Source: Natronomonas sp. CBA1123 (lineage in GTDB: Archaea; Halobacteriota; Halobacteria; Halobacteriales; Haloarculaceae). Taken from it: a stretch of 64,000 nt of DNA. The translations under genes were made by a program, and so were the position numbers. The notes under the pieces were generated by a model. The model worked only from the letters and a program-made list of their open reading frames with translations, was not told the DNA's origin and ran no database searches. Shown piece by piece: positions 63,459-64,000 of this stretch (position 1 is its first letter; every line of letters begins with the position of its first letter). The stretch is taken from positions 84,850 to 148,849 of the forward strand of contig NZ_WPCC01000003.1 in NCBI RefSeq assembly GCF_009741925.1, in the 5' to 3' direction.

Positions 63459-64000
63459 GGACTCACCTCCGCAGTTTCGAGTGCGCTGTGGAACGCCGCT
63501 TCGAGACCGTCCCGTTCGACGGTCACGTCGGCGATATCGACGGTCGAATCGACTGCGGCGAACAGCGAGGGCACGTCGCCGGCCGGACACCGGACGGTGA
63601 CCGTCCCGTTCGTCGCCGAGACGGTGCCGAACGTCTCGGCGGCCGCGAGGAGTCCGCTGATATCCCCAGCGCTCTCCGGTCGTATCCGGACGGTCACGTC
63701 GTCGGCGTCGACGAGTTCCGAGACCGTTCCGGCGGCGAGGACCTGTCCGCCGTCGAGGACGGCGACGCGGTCACACAGCCGCTCGATTTCCGAGAGGACG
63801 TGCGAGGAGAGGACGACCGTCGCACCCGTCTCCGTTCGCACGCGGTCGATGATGCCGTGGAACTCGGCGACGCCACGGGGGTCCAGTCCCGCCGTCGGCT
63901 CGTCGAGGACGAGCACCTGCGGCTCGGGGAGGATGGCGGCGGCGAGTCCGAGCCGCCGGCGCATCCCGTTGGAGTACCCCGAGACGGCCCGGTCGGCAGC
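63455..64000 (-). CDS. ABC transporter ATPase, NosF-like, C-terminal part cut by window edge
   Basis: Continues past base 64000. The part seen starts with the signature GYSNGMRRRLGLAAAILPEP, Walker B VLVLDEPTAGLDPRG, the H-loop VVLSSHVLSEIERLCDRVAVLDGGQVL, and a C-terminal regulatory tail of about 100 residues (TVRIRPESAGDISG...). Walker A lies outside. Coupled by ATGA to the permease gene. With the NosY-like permease it probably forms the maturation transporter for a nitrous oxide reductase encoded to the right. Confidence 0.85.
   Translation of the reverse strand, partial: AADRAVSGYSNGMRRRLGLAAAILPEPQVLVLDEPTAGLDPRGVAEFHGIIDRVRTETGATVVLSSHVLSEIERLCDRVAVLDGGQVLAAGTVSELVDADDVTVRIRPESAGDISGLLAAAETFGTVSATNGTVTVRCPAGDVPSLFAAVDSTVDIADVTVERDGLEAAFHSALETAEVSP

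Overview
The window is haloarchaeal chromosome or megaplasmid DNA. Proteins are very acidic. Many starts sit 26-31 nt downstream of a TATA-like element with no Shine-Dalgarno sequence (leaderless transcripts). Secreted proteins carry twin-arginine lipobox signals followed by Asn/Gly linkers. Halocyanin, DUF7260-like and DUF7504-like proteins and a copper nitrite reductase also fit Halobacteria. No rRNA, tRNA or CRISPR array was seen.

Region 1 (1-21.3 kb, visibly more A+T rich) is a carboxylic-acid catabolic block. It holds a 2-oxoacid/acetoin-type dehydrogenase E1 pair plus the start of an E3 gene, a DMT exporter, a universal stress protein, a TAXI-type TRAP transporter, and two acyl-CoA dehydrogenases. 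It also holds a beta-keto acid cleavage enzyme (BKACE), a divergent amidohydrolase coupled to a DUF59 protein, two metallo-beta-lactamase-fold proteins, a hotdog thioesterase, an acyl-CoA ligase, a split MaoC/HTD2-type hydratase and both subunits of methylmalonyl-CoA mutase. Together these could import an acid, activate it to a CoA ester, oxidise it and feed propionyl/methylmalonyl units into succinyl-CoA.

Region 2 (21.4-27.1 kb) is a mobile-looking junction: a tyrosine recombinase flanked at a distance by two divergent DUF7260-like paralogues, long gene-poor AT-rich stretches, and a lipoprotein gene.

Region 3 (27.1-52.4 kb, GC-rich) is a second catabolic block that repeats most module types of region 1: IclR (x2), acyl-CoA dehydrogenase, DMT exporter, TAXI-TRAP, BKACE, amidohydrolase-DUF59 and UspA. 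It adds a class III CoA-transferase, a two-subunit CoA-transferase, a ThDP enzyme, an aldehyde dehydrogenase, two SDRs, a tungsten-type aldehyde:ferredoxin oxidoreductase and a sugar-type ABC importer. The repeated toolkit, with an unidentified substrate and an unusual amidohydrolase/DUF59 pair, is the best candidate here for an undescribed pathway.

Region 4 (53-64 kb) is a denitrification and redox block: nirK, a two-domain halocyanin, a lipoamide-dehydrogenase-like flavoprotein, a DsrE protein, two FMN split-barrel proteins, a formate-dehydrogenase-type molybdoenzyme, a DUF2892 membrane protein, an M20 peptidase and a NosY/NosF-like ABC pair running off the right edge.

Six genes are frameshifted. 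Three of the breaks lie in poly-G tracts of 7, 9 and 11, so sequencing error or slippage must be excluded before these are treated as dead genes.
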